Assembly (NCBI GenBank): GCA_023431345.1
Contig: JAEYWK010000111.1
Coordinates: 1-64,000, forward strand
DNA: 64,000 nt
Source: Pseudomonadota bacterium
Lineage (GTDB): Bacteria; Myxococcota_A; Polyangia; Polyangiales; Polyangiaceae
Direction: 5' to 3'
A program made the position numbers and the translations under genes. The notes under the pieces were generated by a model. That model saw only the letters and a program-made list of their open reading frames with translations. It ran no database searches and was not told the DNA's origin. This document shows positions 41,385-50,084 of the stretch, piece after piece. The first letter of the stretch is position 1. Each line of letters opens with the position of its first letter.

Positions 41385-41476
41385 CGCGCGCGACTCGCCG
41401 TGATTGAGTGGCTAGGGCGCTCGCAACAGCGGAGCAGGGTTGGGGCTAGCCCTGCAACACGCCACGCGATCCCCAT

Positions 41477-41545
41477 CTCCCCTTCCCGGCTTCCCACCTT
41501 CCTGTGGCTCTCGCTCTCGCTCTCGCTCTCGTTCTCGCCCCGCCG
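41477..41545 (-). repeat. 3'-end purine element, copy 3
   Basis: Directly after the yggX stop on the minus strand: GGGGCGAGAAC, then four GAGAGC/GCGAGA units (a 6-bp tandem), then CACAGGAAGGTGGGAAG and GGGAAGGGGAG. The order matches copy 2; copies 2 and 3 face each other between two convergent genes. Confidence 0.65.
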
Positions 41546-41815
41546 TCAGCCGACGGGCTTGAACTCGGCGGGGGCGGCGGAGCCTTCGCCGAAGAAGTAC
41601 TTCTCGCACTCGGTCATCCACAGCCGCTGGCCTGACTCGCTCGTCAGATCCAGCCGGTACTCGTTGATCAGCATCTTCGAGTGCTCGAGCCAACCGCGCC
41701 ACGCTTGCGCCGACACGTTGTCGAACACGCGCTGCCCGAGGTCACCCTTGAACGGCGCCTTCTCGAGCCCATCGAGGTCTTGGTCGAGCTTCACGCAATG
41801 GACGGTGCGAGCCAT
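41546..41815 (-). CDS. yggX: Fe(2+)-trafficking protein YggX
   Basis: An 89-residue protein of the YggX family, linked to iron handling and protection of Fe-S proteins. It matches the family pattern closely: MARTVHC with C7, a LE-x-x-PF-x-GDLGQR segment, W near residue 33, a MLINEYRLDL helix and a C-terminal Y-F-F-GE. An upstream open frame to 42076 is the low-complexity purine repeat read through and is not part of the protein. It stands alone, not in the isc operon 5 kb away, but fits the same iron-sulfur theme. Confidence 0.95.
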   Translation of the reverse strand: MARTVHCVKLDQDLDGLEKAPFKGDLGQRVFDNVSAQAWRGWLEHSKMLINEYRLDLTSESGQRLWMTECEKYFFGEGSAAPAEFKPVG

Positions 41816-41900
41816 TTCTCGCGCACCATGGCCCCACCCCTCTCCCACGTCAAGCTGCGGCCCGCGCGCAGCACCCCCACCGGCGCTCCGCCAAGCCTCT

Positions 41901-41981
41901 CCCCTTCCACCCTTCCACCCTTCCACCCTTCCACCCTTCCACCCTTCCTGTTGTCTCTCTCTCTCCCGCTTCCCTCTCTCG
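41901..41981 (-). repeat. 3'-end purine element, copy 4, with five 9-bp units
   Basis: On the minus strand, 22 bases after the stop at 42003: GCGAGAGAGGG, a short GAGAGAGA tract, then ACAACAGGAAGGGTGG and five tandem GGAAGGGTG units. It is the longest copy, and lies upstream of yggX, so yggX transcripts may begin within or after it. Confidence 0.7.
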
Positions 41982-42002
41982 CGCGCACGGCCGCGCCAGC
42001 GC

Positions 42003-42602
42003 TCAAGCCGGCTCGCGCAGGTACGGCTGTTCGACGGTGATCCGAAACGTCTGGCCCGCCCGCCAGACGGTGCCACTCAGGAAGCGCGCTTGTTTGGCGC
42101 GCGCTTCGATGATGGCGCCGATGACTTGCTCGGGCGCGCGCGGCGTCATGCCGAGCGCCTCGATCAGAATGTCGCCGTCTTGCAAGCCGATGCCGAGCGC
42201 TGCGACGCCGCTCAGGTGAAGCCCGGCCGGGTGCTGCTCCGTCGCGGGCACGAACGCGCCACGCGGGCGCGCCGACGACTGCGCTAGCTTGAGGACGGTC
42301 GCTTCACCAACGAACAGCGCGGCGGGCTTCTTGCTCGGCGCCTTCGCGCCCTTGCGCGTAGCTTGGCTGGCGGCTTCGAACGAGAGCGTAACCGGCGCCG
42401 CGACCGGCGTCGCTGGGGGCGCGACCGGCGTCGCTGGGGGCGCGGCGAGCGGCTCGGTGACGCGCAGCAGCAGCTCCGCGGTGCTGGACGCGAGCGGCGC
42501 CACCAGCGAGCTAGCCCACGTCGTCACCACGGCGAACGGCGCAGCGAGCGCGACGCTCAGGAGCAGGGGCCGAACGCAGCGAGGCAAGGGCACTGCCCGC
42601 AT
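42003..42602 (-). CDS. PDZ-like domain membrane-anchored protein
   Basis: A 199-residue protein. One N-terminal hydrophobic segment (PLLLSVALAAPFAVVTTWASSLVAP) anchors it, followed by a Pro/Ala linker with a duplicated PPATPVA unit and a C-terminal region resembling the PDZ domain of GspC-like proteins (GLHLSGVAALGIGLQDGDILIEALGMTP...FLSGTVWRAGQTFRITVEQP). The true start is uncertain; 42602 was chosen for the anchor, with an upstream frame to 42662 overlapping the next gene. No secretion genes are nearby, so the role is unknown. Confidence 0.7.
   Translation of the reverse strand: MRAVPLPRCVRPLLLSVALAAPFAVVTTWASSLVAPLASSTAELLLRVTEPLAAPPATPVAPPATPVAAPVTLSFEAASQATRKGAKAPSKKPAALFVGEATVLKLAQSSARPRGAFVPATEQHPAGLHLSGVAALGIGLQDGDILIEALGMTPRAPEQVIGAIIEARAKQARFLSGTVWRAGQTFRITVEQPYLREPA
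42400..42441. repeat. two exact 21-bp tandem units inside the PDZ-like gene
   Basis: A 21-base unit starting GCGACCGGCGTCGCTGGGGG occurs twice in tandem. It encodes the repeated Pro/Ala-Thr-Pro-Val linker and, being a multiple of three, can vary in copy number without breaking the frame. Confidence 0.7.
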
Positions 42603-42610
42603 TGTACCGA

Positions 42611-43078
42611 TCAGACTCGGACCCGCCAGTTGCCTTGAAACGTCTTGCCGATGTGGTCGCACGTCGGGTCGGTAACGATGAGCTCGGGGCGAGCGTCTTG
42701 GCAGTAAATGATCGTATTTTGTCGAAAGGTATGGCCGAAGTGGATGGACTCATCGCGAGCGATGCCGTGCACCACCCAGGCCGGCTCGCGGAAGACCCCT
42801 TCCGGCTCCTCGTCGTAGCCCACGCAGTGCTCGACCCGGTAGCAGCCGAGGATGAGCAGGTCGCGCATGACCTGATGACGCGCGTCGTTGATCCGGCGAG
42901 GCAGCAGCATCGAGCGCGGATTGTAGGCGGTGAGGATCGCGAAGCGCTGCCGCAGCAACGGCGGTAACGCCGCGACATCTTTAACTATTTCTCCGTCCAT
43001 CGAGACGCGAGTCACGCCGCTTTCGCCGGGTAGCTCGTAGACGGTCGCAAAGTAGGAGCGCAGCAGGTTCTGATCCAC
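42611..43078 (-). CDS. DUF3293 family protein
   Basis: A 155-residue soluble protein. The segment RFAILTAYNPRSMLLPRRINDARHQVMRDLLILGCYRVEHCVGYD followed by EPAWVVHGIARDESIHFGHTFRQNTIIY matches the pattern I know for DUF3293, a small family of unknown function common in proteobacteria. No signal peptide. It ends only 8 bp before the PDZ-like gene on the same strand, so the two may be cotranscribed. Confidence 0.85.
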   Translation of the reverse strand: MDQNLLRSYFATVYELPGESGVTRVSMDGEIVKDVAALPPLLRQRFAILTAYNPRSMLLPRRINDARHQVMRDLLILGCYRVEHCVGYDEEPEGVFREPAWVVHGIARDESIHFGHTFRQNTIIYCQDARPELIVTDPTCDHIGKTFQGNWRVRV

Positions 43079-43216
43079 GGCGGGGGTGTTAACCCAACTC
43101 CGCGTGCGGTCCTAGCCATTCGGGGGCCCCGAGGGTGCGTCGCCCGGCGCGGCTTTCCGGCGCTGCGCTGGGAACGCGGGGCCAGACCACGCGGGCGCGC
43201 TGGCGGGGCCCTGGCC

Positions 43217-43909
43217 TCAGACCTTGAACCGATAACCCACGCCGCGAACCGTCAGCAGGTGCTCGGGCTCCGCCGAATCCTCCTCGAGCTTGCTGCGCAG
43301 TTGGAGCAAGAAATTGTCGATGGTGCGCAGCGTGCCGTGATGCCCGGCTCCCCACACCCGAGTCAGGATCTCTTCGCGCGACAGCACCCGCCCCTGCGCT
43401 TCGACCAAGCACCAGAGCACATCGAACTCCGTCGCCGTGAGCTCGACGGGTGCGCCGTTTCGACTCACCTGGCGCGTGCCGGAGTCGATCGTGAGCTTGC
43501 CGGCTTGAACCACGATCTCGACGCGCTTGCGGCTCAGGCCGTCGCGTCGCAGCACCGCCTTCACCCGCGCCAAGAGCTCGGCCAAGCCGAACGGCTTGGT
43601 GATGTAGTCCTCCGCGCCCAGCTCGAGGCCCATCACCTTGTCCATCTCGGCGCCGCGCGCGCTCAACATGATTATCGGCACCGCCGCGTCCTTCGCGCGC
43701 AGCCGGCGCAGCACCTCGAAGCCGTTTACCTTGGGCAGCATGACGTCCAAGATCACCAAGTCGACGCCGCCCTCGGCCGCGCGCGCTTGCCCTTCCTCGC
43801 CATCGACCGCGACCTCGACCTCATAGCCTTCGGCCTCGAGGTTCATACGCAGGCCGAGCGAAATGCTCTCGTCGTCCTCGACGATCAGGATGCGCTTTTT
43901 GCCGTTCAC
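43217..43909 (-). CDS. OmpR/PhoB-type response regulator
   Basis: A 230-residue regulator with a receiver domain (acidic pocket in VEDDESISLGL, phosphoacceptor Asp in LVILDVMLPKVNGFEVL, Lys in ITKPFGLAEL) and a C-terminal winged helix (ELTATEFDVLWCLVEAQGRVLSREEIL...RTIDNFLLQLRSKLEED...VRGVGYRFKV). The start is set at GTG 43909, giving VNGKKRILIVEDD, with AGGG about 11 bases before it. The open frame upstream is not typical. No cognate kinase is adjacent, so it is an orphan by position. Confidence 0.94.
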   Translation of the reverse strand: MNGKKRILIVEDDESISLGLRMNLEAEGYEVEVAVDGEEGQARAAEGGVDLVILDVMLPKVNGFEVLRRLRAKDAAVPIIMLSARGAEMDKVMGLELGAEDYITKPFGLAELLARVKAVLRRDGLSRKRVEIVVQAGKLTIDSGTRQVSRNGAPVELTATEFDVLWCLVEAQGRVLSREEILTRVWGAGHHGTLRTIDNFLLQLRSKLEEDSAEPEHLLTVRGVGYRFKV

Positions 43910-44034
43910 CTGTCCCAACCCTGCCAACGTAATGCGGGCCAATTGCAGCAACAAGGTCCTCCACCGCTTCGGCCCGCGCCTCGACATTCTGAGCTGGCAC
44001 TCCGGCCGCAGCCGACGGAAGAATGCGCCCCCGC

Positions 44035-46278
44035 ATGAGCGAAACGCCACTTACCCTGCCCCGCTACGGCCTCGCCGCGACGTGCCTCGGCCACGCCATC
44101 ATCTTCGGCTTTGCCGCGTCGACCCTGCCCTGGCAGTCCGGGTCGAGCTTCGCGATCGTTTTCTCGCTCCTCGCTGGGCTCCACGTCGTCACGGCGACGC
44201 TCGCGCTGCTCGGTCGCCCGCTCTGGCTGCTGTGGAGCTGGCGGGCGCTGACGGTCGCGTCGGCGCTCACGTTTCTGTGCGTCGGTTGGGCAATGGCGGC
44301 AGCCGCCATCTATGTGTCGAAGCTGTACCTGCGCCTCGGACCGTCGGTGGCGAGCGGCATCGCCATCGCTGCCGCCGTGGTTGCCCTGCTCACGCTACCG
44401 ATCGCGATTTGGGGCGCGGTCCGGACGCTGCCGCGCCGGAGCCACGCCGTACGGCGCGCCGGGGCCGGGGCGGCGCTGCTCACCACGCTGGCGGCGCTCG
44501 CCTTGCCGCTCGCCAGCAGCGCCGCGCAAGCCGCGCCCATCACCCAGGCCGACTCTGCGCTCAGCTCGGGTCTGACCGAGATCTTGGAAGAGCACCTGCA
44601 GCGCCGCCCGCGCCGGCCGCGGCGCACGGTGGCAGGCGCCGGCGCCGCAGAATGCGCCAGCCCCATCGACGGCGATCGCCTCACCTTGCTCGTCGCTTAC
44701 GTGTCACGACGCGGCGGCGCGCAGTCCGTGTGCCTGCAAGAGACCTCGAGCAGAGCCCTACGCCATTCGCTGAGTCGCTTGCTCTCGCGCAAAGCCCGGC
44801 CGGGCTCGCGCGTCGTGCTCGACCTCGTGAAGGCGGTCAAGCCCCTGAGCCGGACCTTCCCGCTCCTCGATGCGCTCGAGGTGCGCCCCGGGCTCGACGG
44901 CGTGTGCGAGGAGCAGCGCTGTCTGCCCGCGTGGCAGCTCACGCTGAACGACGTCTTCGCCGAGCACCAACCGATGCCGTCGATTCCCGACATGACCTAC
45001 GGCTTCTCTGCCGAAGCGGTGAGGAAGCTGCTCGGCAGCTCGCCCGCCGCGGAAGGACGCGGCATCGATGGCTTCTTGCGCATCGAAACGCTGAGCATCG
45101 CCGGTGACGGCGAGGGCGTGCATCCCTTGACGCGGACGCGCTCGACGCCGCCCGCCTTCAGCGCCATGGCCGTAGAAGCAGCGGTGGCCGCTGCGCAGCG
45201 CTACATCACCGAAGCGCAAGAGCGCGACGGCACGTTCCGCTACGCGCTCGATCCCGTGACGGGCAAGGAGGATCGCGCGACGCTCAACTTGCCGCGCCAA
45301 GCTGGCACCACCTATGCCCTCTGCGAGCTGGGTGAGCGCAAGCGCGTACGCACGACGGTTCGCCGCGCGCTGGGCGCGTTCCGACCGCACGAACAGGAAA
45401 TGGGCGACGTCTCCGCGTTGAGCTCCGACGGCGACTATGGCCTCGGTCGCAGCGCGCTGCCGCTGCTCGCCCTCTTGCGCTGCCGCGAGCTGGCCGGTGA
45501 CGAGAACGACCAGCTCATCGGTCGCTTGGCGCGGCTGATGCTCCGCATGCAGCGCGACGACGGCAGCTTCTATCCCGCCGTAAACCTGAAGACCGCGCGT
45601 GGTGAGGGCGATCACGAGATCTTGTACGCCGCCGGTCAGGCGATGCTCTCGCTGATCTTACTCGAGCAGCAGCTGACCGAGCTCGAGGGGACCGCCGCCG
45701 AGCCGCTCCCCGACGCAGCCAAGCTCAAGGCCGCGATCGATCGCGGCATGACGTACTATGGCGGCCCCTACTGGCCGGAGCCGCTGCGCGATTTCTTCTT
45801 CCTCGAAGAGGGGTGGCACTGTTTGGCGGCTCGCACCGCGCTCACCTCGCATCGCCACGACGCCTACGAACGGCTTTGCATCGACTACGTGAGCTCGCGC
45901 CAGCGCTTCATCATGAGTCGAGAGACGAGCGTCGAGCCCGCGTTCATCGGCGGCTACGGTATGAGCGACCTGTTCCCGCCACACAACACCGCTACGGCGG
46001 GCGTGGGCGAAGCGCTCAACGCCATGATTTCCATCAAGAAGGCGCGCGGTATGCCCGTCGAGCGCGACGTGGCTCAGCTGCGTGACTTGATGGGGTTCTT
46101 GCTGCGCGCGCAATGGTCGGAAGCAGGCTGCTACGCCTGCAAAGATCCGAAGCTCGTCGTCGGCGGCTTCTCCCAGCAGCTCGCGTCGCCCTCCATTCGT
46201 ATCGACTACGTGCAGCATGCCATGGCCGCCATTGGCCACGGCGCCCCGCACGTGTTCGACCCCGCTCTGCTCGACTGA
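44035..46278 (+). CDS. five-helix membrane protein with periplasmic alpha/alpha-toroid domain
   Basis: About 747 residues. Five hydrophobic helices lie in the first 175 residues. The remaining 570 residues are probably extracytoplasmic: a middle alpha/beta part of unknown type (LTLLVAYVSRRGG...VCEEQRCLPAWQLTLNDVF), then a repeated helical region resembling an (alpha/alpha)6 toroid of the terpene-cyclase/glycosidase kind (AAQRYITEAQERDGTFRYALDP; LARLMLRMQRDDGSFYPAV; GGPYWPEPLRDFFFLEEGWHCLAARTAL). Each repeat has a Q-x-x-DG-x-F/Y-type turn. I do not recognise a characterised homologue. ATG 44023 is an alternative start. Confidence 0.75.
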   Translation: MSETPLTLPRYGLAATCLGHAIIFGFAASTLPWQSGSSFAIVFSLLAGLHVVTATLALLGRPLWLLWSWRALTVASALTFLCVGWAMAAAAIYVSKLYLRLGPSVASGIAIAAAVVALLTLPIAIWGAVRTLPRRSHAVRRAGAGAALLTTLAALALPLASSAAQAAPITQADSALSSGLTEILEEHLQRRPRRPRRTVAGAGAAECASPIDGDRLTLLVAYVSRRGGAQSVCLQETSSRALRHSLSRLLSRKARPGSRVVLDLVKAVKPLSRTFPLLDALEVRPGLDGVCEEQRCLPAWQLTLNDVFAEHQPMPSIPDMTYGFSAEAVRKLLGSSPAAEGRGIDGFLRIETLSIAGDGEGVHPLTRTRSTPPAFSAMAVEAAVAAAQRYITEAQERDGTFRYALDPVTGKEDRATLNLPRQAGTTYALCELGERKRVRTTVRRALGAFRPHEQEMGDVSALSSDGDYGLGRSALPLLALLRCRELAGDENDQLIGRLARLMLRMQRDDGSFYPAVNLKTARGEGDHEILYAAGQAMLSLILLEQQLTELEGTAAEPLPDAAKLKAAIDRGMTYYGGPYWPEPLRDFFFLEEGWHCLAARTALTSHRHDAYERLCIDYVSSRQRFIMSRETSVEPAFIGGYGMSDLFPPHNTATAGVGEALNAMISIKKARGMPVERDVAQLRDLMGFLLRAQWSEAGCYACKDPKLVVGGFSQQLASPSIRIDYVQHAMAAIGHGAPHVFDPALLD

Positions 46279-46361
46279 CGCCGCGGCGCGCCGGCGCGAG
46301 CACGCGCGCAGGAGCGCCCGGCAAAGCGGCGCTCCTTGCCGCCGCGCGAGCAGCGCCCGCG

Positions 46362-46703
46362 CTACGGACGCGGATGATCCGGGTGCTCGTTGTAGAACGC
46401 GTCGAGTGATTCTTTGGCGATGCGCAGCGTGACGACTCCGTCACGCTGCAGCTTCGCCTGACAGCCGAGGCGAGACGACATCTGCACGTCGAAGGCCTTG
46501 TCGAGGATGTCTTCCTCGTCTTCGTCGGCTTCGCTGAGCAGCGCGGCCCCCTCCACGACGTAGACGTGGCAGGTGCTGCAGGCGCAGACGCCGCCGCAGG
46601 CGCTGCCCTCCGGCGCGTCGACCTGACGCGCGGCCTCGAGCAGCGACGTACCGATCGGCACGTCCACTTCGAGGTCCTGGTCGATGAAGCGAACTTTAGG
46701 CAT
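46362..46703 (-). CDS. fdx: ISC-type 2Fe-2S ferredoxin
   Basis: A 113-residue adrenodoxin-like ferredoxin that supplies electrons to Fe-S assembly. Cluster cysteines are in ACGGVCACSTCHVYV (the C-x5-C-x2-C pattern) plus the distal Cys in SSRLGCQAKL. The length and the acidic EADEDEEDILDKA segment fit ISC Fdx. It is the last gene of the isc operon, 24 bp after hscA. Confidence 0.95.
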   Translation of the reverse strand: MPKVRFIDQDLEVDVPIGTSLLEAARQVDAPEGSACGGVCACSTCHVYVVEGAALLSEADEDEEDILDKAFDVQMSSRLGCQAKLQRDGVVTLRIAKESLDAFYNEHPDHPRP

Positions 46704-46727
46704 GCGGCTTGATTCTCGAAGTACGGC

Positions 46728-48644
46728 TCAAGGGCTTTGACCGCGGTGACGGGCGACGTGCGCGTCGACGCCCGCCGCGTGCTCCACGCTCTTCTCCAAG
46801 TCGGCGACCGCCCGGCCCGCGATGGCCTGGGCGACCGCGCGGTTCATGCGTCTACCGGCCCAGTCGTGGGTGACGTGGTCGAGAGAGTCGATGGCCGACT
46901 GCACGGCGCTGCCGGTCTTGGCCGTCTCGATCGCCCGCTGCAGCCCTGCGAGCGCCTGATCGACGGCTTCGCGCTCGCTGCCGCTGAGCAAGTCGGCGTC
47001 GCTGTCCAAGCCCTTTCGGGTCGCGAGCAGCAGGCGCTCACCCTCGACACGCGCCTCCACCAGCCGCCGCCGCTCCAGGTCTTCTTCGCCGTGGTCCAGC
47101 GCTTCGAGCAGCATGCGCTCGACGTCGTCGTCGGTCAGGCCGTAGCTCGGCTGCACCGAGATTTGCTGGCTGATGCCGGTCGTCGTCTCGCGGGCGCTCA
47201 CCTTGAGGAGGCTGTTCTCGTCGACCGAGAGCTCGACCTCGAGCCGCGCCATGCCCGCCGGTAGCGGCGGGATTCCTCGCAGCGAGAAGCGCGCCAAAGA
47301 CCGACAATCGGCGGCAAGCTCGCGCTCACCCTGCACGACGTGCAGCTCGAAGCCGGTTTGATTGTCGGCGTACGTCGTGAACGTAGCGCGCGCCCCCGCC
47401 GGGATCGTCGTATTTCTGGGCAGAATCTTGTCGACTCCGCCGCCCATCGTCTCGATGCCCAGCGACAGCGGCAAGACGTCCAGCAGCAGCACCTCGCCGT
47501 CGTCGCGCGTCAGCAGGTCAGCTTGCAGCGCCGCGCCGTACGCCACGACCAGCTCGGGATCGAGCTCGCAGTGAGGCTCCTTCCCGAACAGCTCGGCCAC
47601 GTAGCTGCGCACGCGAGGCACCCGCGTCGATCCGCCGACCAAGATCACCCCGTCGAGCGCGCTCGCGTCGACGCCCGCGTCGCGCAGCGCTCGGCGGCAC
47701 GCCTTGCCGCTCCGCTCGAGCAGAGGTTGAATCAGCTCGTTCAGCTGGGAGCGCGTGAGGCGTGCCTGAACCGTGGCGCCGCCCTGGGCCGGCAGCTCGA
47801 TCGTGGCTTCCTCACTGTCGGTCAGGGCGTGCTTCAGCTCGCGCGCCGCCGAGAGCGCGAGGGCGATGACCTCGGGCTGGCGCGTCGCTCCGGCGCCCAT
47901 CTGCTCCAATAGACGCTCCGCGACGGCGCGGTCCATGTCGTCGCCGCCGAGCGCGCTGTCGCCGCCGCTGCTCTTGACCTGAAAGACGCCGTCTTCGAGC
48001 AGTAAGATCGTGACGTCGAAGGTGCCGCCGCCCAAGTCGTACACGGCGAACAAGCCGTTTTGCTTCTGCTCGAGGCCGTAGGCGAGCGCGGCCGCCGTCG
48101 GCTCGTTGAGCAGCCGCAGCACCTCGAGCCCGGCGAGGCGCCCGGCGTCTTTGGTGGCCTGGCGCTGCGCGTCGTCGAAGTAGGCCGGCACGGTGATGAC
48201 GGCTCCACCGACGGCGCGCAGCTGGTCGATGGCGCTCTGCTTGAGGCTCTTCAGGATCTCCGCGCTCACCTCGATCGGCGTCACCGCCCGAGGGCCCACG
48301 TCGAAGCGCACGCTGCGCGCCTCTTCGCCGCTCCGCGGCTGGGAGAAGCGATACGCGCCGAGGCGCTCGGTTTCGGGATCGCTCGCGTCACGCCCCATGA
48401 AGCGCTTCACGCTGGCGATGGTGCGCTCGGGCTCGCGCGTCAGCTGAGCTTTGGCGGCGCGGCCGACGAGCACGGCGCCGCTGCTCGCGTAGTGCACGAC
48501 GCTCGGCAGCAGCGAGGTGCCATCACAGGTCGTGAGCGCCGCAGGTGAGCCCTCGCGGACGTAGGCGACGATGGAGTTGGTCGTCCCCAGGTCGATACCG
48601 ATGGCTCGGGGAGCAGCTTTGGGGTCGAAAATGTCGAGTAACAT
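46728..48644 (-). CDS. hscA: Fe-S assembly chaperone HscA
   Basis: A 638-residue Hsp70 specialised for Fe-S transfer from IscU. The ATPase domain opens with IGIDLGTTNSIVAYV and has the phosphate and adenosine motifs AVYDLGGGTFDVTILL and VILVGGSTRVPRVR; the substrate domain begins around LLLDVLPLSLGIETMGGGVDKIL. Its place between hscB and fdx identifies it as HscA rather than DnaK. Normal family length. The last residues (HVARHRGQSP) lack a DnaK-type acidic tail. Confidence 0.97.
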   Translation of the reverse strand: MLLDIFDPKAAPRAIGIDLGTTNSIVAYVREGSPAALTTCDGTSLLPSVVHYASSGAVLVGRAAKAQLTREPERTIASVKRFMGRDASDPETERLGAYRFSQPRSGEEARSVRFDVGPRAVTPIEVSAEILKSLKQSAIDQLRAVGGAVITVPAYFDDAQRQATKDAGRLAGLEVLRLLNEPTAAALAYGLEQKQNGLFAVYDLGGGTFDVTILLLEDGVFQVKSSGGDSALGGDDMDRAVAERLLEQMGAGATRQPEVIALALSAARELKHALTDSEEATIELPAQGGATVQARLTRSQLNELIQPLLERSGKACRRALRDAGVDASALDGVILVGGSTRVPRVRSYVAELFGKEPHCELDPELVVAYGAALQADLLTRDDGEVLLLDVLPLSLGIETMGGGVDKILPRNTTIPAGARATFTTYADNQTGFELHVVQGERELAADCRSLARFSLRGIPPLPAGMARLEVELSVDENSLLKVSARETTTGISQQISVQPSYGLTDDDVERMLLEALDHGEEDLERRRLVEARVEGERLLLATRKGLDSDADLLSGSEREAVDQALAGLQRAIETAKTGSAVQSAIDSLDHVTHDWAGRRMNRAVAQAIAGRAVADLEKSVEHAAGVDAHVARHRGQSP

Positions 48645-48673
48645 GGCTCAGCTAGACGCACGCAGGGCGAGGC

Positions 48674-49189
48674 TTATAGCTCGTCGAGCGCGGCGCCCGC
48701 CTCCTCTTTCAGGCGGCGCAGGTAGCGCAGCTCACCGAGCAACTTGAGCACCTGCTCGACCGGGATCGGCTCTTCGGAGAAGGCGTCGGCCATACGCTCC
48801 GTCGCGTCCTCGGCCCGACCGCTCGCCTGGGCCGCGATGCCCTCGATGCGGTCGCGATCGCCCGCGCGGCGAGCCGCTGACAGCGCCTCGCGCTCTTCCA
48901 TGACCTGCATCAGCAGCGAGGCGTCGGGCTTGGGCTGGTTGGTCTCGCTCACCTCGCGGCCCAGCTGCAAGAGCAGCGCCTCGGCCCGCGAGATCGGATC
49001 ACGCAGCTTACGAAAAGCTTCGTTGACGGTAATGGCACGGCTCAGCGCCTCGCGGCGCTCTCCCGCCGAGCGCCCTGCGTAACGATCCGGGTGCAGGGCG
49101 CGACTCAAGTCACGGTGCCGGCGCGCGAGCTCTTGCTCGTCGAGCGAGAACAGCAGCGGCACGCCCAAGACCTCGAACGGCGACGTCAC
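48674..49189 (-). CDS. hscB: Fe-S assembly co-chaperone HscB
   Basis: About 171 residues. An N-terminal J-domain carries the diagnostic HPD in RALHPDRYAG and is followed by the HscB-specific helical domain (ITVNEAFRKLRDPISRAEALLLQLG...LMQVMEEREAL). It recruits IscU to HscA and stimulates ATP hydrolysis. The start is placed at a GTG preceded by GGAG at 8 bases, giving VTSPFEVLGV; a GTG at 49222 overlapping the iscA stop is an alternative. Confidence 0.93.
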   Translation of the reverse strand: MTSPFEVLGVPLLFSLDEQELARRHRDLSRALHPDRYAGRSAGERREALSRAITVNEAFRKLRDPISRAEALLLQLGREVSETNQPKPDASLLMQVMEEREALSAARRAGDRDRIEGIAAQASGRAEDATERMADAFSEEPIPVEQVLKLLGELRYLRRLKEEAGAALDEL

Positions 49190-49218
49190 GTCGGTATCTC
49201 CGAAACCCGCGCTTCGGC

Positions 49219-49614
49219 TCACTTGACCGTGAACGAGTGGCCACAGCCGCACGAGCTGGCTTCGTTCGGGTTGCGGAACTTGAACCCCTGGAACATCAGG
49301 GTCTTCTCGTAGTCGAGCAGCGACCCCGCCAGGTACACGAGGCTCTTCTTGTCGACGTAGAACCGCACGCCGTCGACCTCGTACACCGTGTCGCGCTCAC
49401 GCGCCGGCTCGTCGTCGAACTGAATCACGTAGGAAAAGCCCGAGCAGCCTCCGCCCTTGATGCCCAAGCGCACCGCCGCGCTCGGCGTCCCCCGCTGCGT
49501 GAGCTTCTGGCGCGCGAAGGCGGCCGCCTCGGGGGCGATGCTCATCAGTCGCCGGCTCGAGGGAACCGGCGCGGGAGCGGCTTCGGGGCTTGGGATGCTG
49601 ACGGCTTCGGACAT
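49219..49614 (-). CDS. iscA: Fe-S carrier IscA
   Basis: A 131-residue A-type carrier. It has the three conserved cysteines: one in GGGCSGFSY and two in the C-terminal SSCGCGHSF. An N-terminal extension of about 25 residues (Ala/Pro-rich) precedes the usual ISIAPEAA start, making it longer than E. coli IscA. ATG 49614 was chosen because the frame upstream runs into iscU and is not conserved. Third structural gene of the operon, 32 bp after iscU. Confidence 0.95.
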   Translation of the reverse strand: MSEAVSIPSPEAAPAPVPSSRRLMSIAPEAAAFARQKLTQRGTPSAAVRLGIKGGGCSGFSYVIQFDDEPARERDTVYEVDGVRFYVDKKSLVYLAGSLLDYEKTLMFQGFKFRNPNEASSCGCGHSFTVK

Positions 49615-49646
49615 GGCTTTCGTCTCGTGACCTCGTAGCGGCGCGC

Positions 49647-50051
49647 TCACTGACCGGCGAGAGCCTGCTTCGCGGCGCGCTTCTTCCTGAAATCGTCGAT
49701 GGCGCTCTTGATGGCGTCTTCGGCCAGCACCGAGCAATGAATCTTGACCGGAGGCAAGCTCAGCTCCTCGGCGATTTGGCTGTTCTGGATGGTGGCGGCC
49801 TCGTCGATCGTCTTGCCCTTGATCCACTCGGTGGCGAGCGAGGACGAGGCGATGGCGGAGCCGCAACCGAAGGTCTTGAACTTGGCGTCTTCGATCACGC
49901 CCGCGTCGTTCACGCGGATTTGTAGACGCATCACGTCACCGCAGGCGGGCGCGCCGACGAGCCCGGTGCCGACCGCGTCGTCTTCTTGGTCGAGCGAGCC
50001 GACGTTGCGCGGGTTCTCGTAGTGGTCGATGACTTTTTCGCTGTACGCCAT
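49647..50051 (-). CDS. iscU: Fe-S scaffold IscU
   Basis: A 134-residue scaffold on which IscS-derived sulfur and iron form 2Fe-2S clusters. The three ligand cysteines are in GAPACGDVM, FGCGSAIASSS and PPVKIHCSVLAEDAI, and the HscA-recognition LPPVK loop is intact. Begins MAYSEKVIDHYENPRNVG, the standard IscU opening. It lies 33 bp after iscS. Confidence 0.98.
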   Translation of the reverse strand: MAYSEKVIDHYENPRNVGSLDQEDDAVGTGLVGAPACGDVMRLQIRVNDAGVIEDAKFKTFGCGSAIASSSLATEWIKGKTIDEAATIQNSQIAEELSLPPVKIHCSVLAEDAIKSAIDDFRKKRAAKQALAGQ

Positions 50052-50084
50052 GATCTGTTTCCTGAATCTTCGAAAAGGAGGGGC

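Noticed and set aside
41902..41948. Possible CRISPR array or minisatellite
   Set aside because: Units are 9 bp with no spacers; the block is one copy of the dispersed 3'-end element.
41815..42076. N-terminal extension of YggX to 176 residues
   Set aside because: The extension is translated purine repeat (Gly/Arg/Glu/Trp/Lys) and the family begins at MARTVHC.
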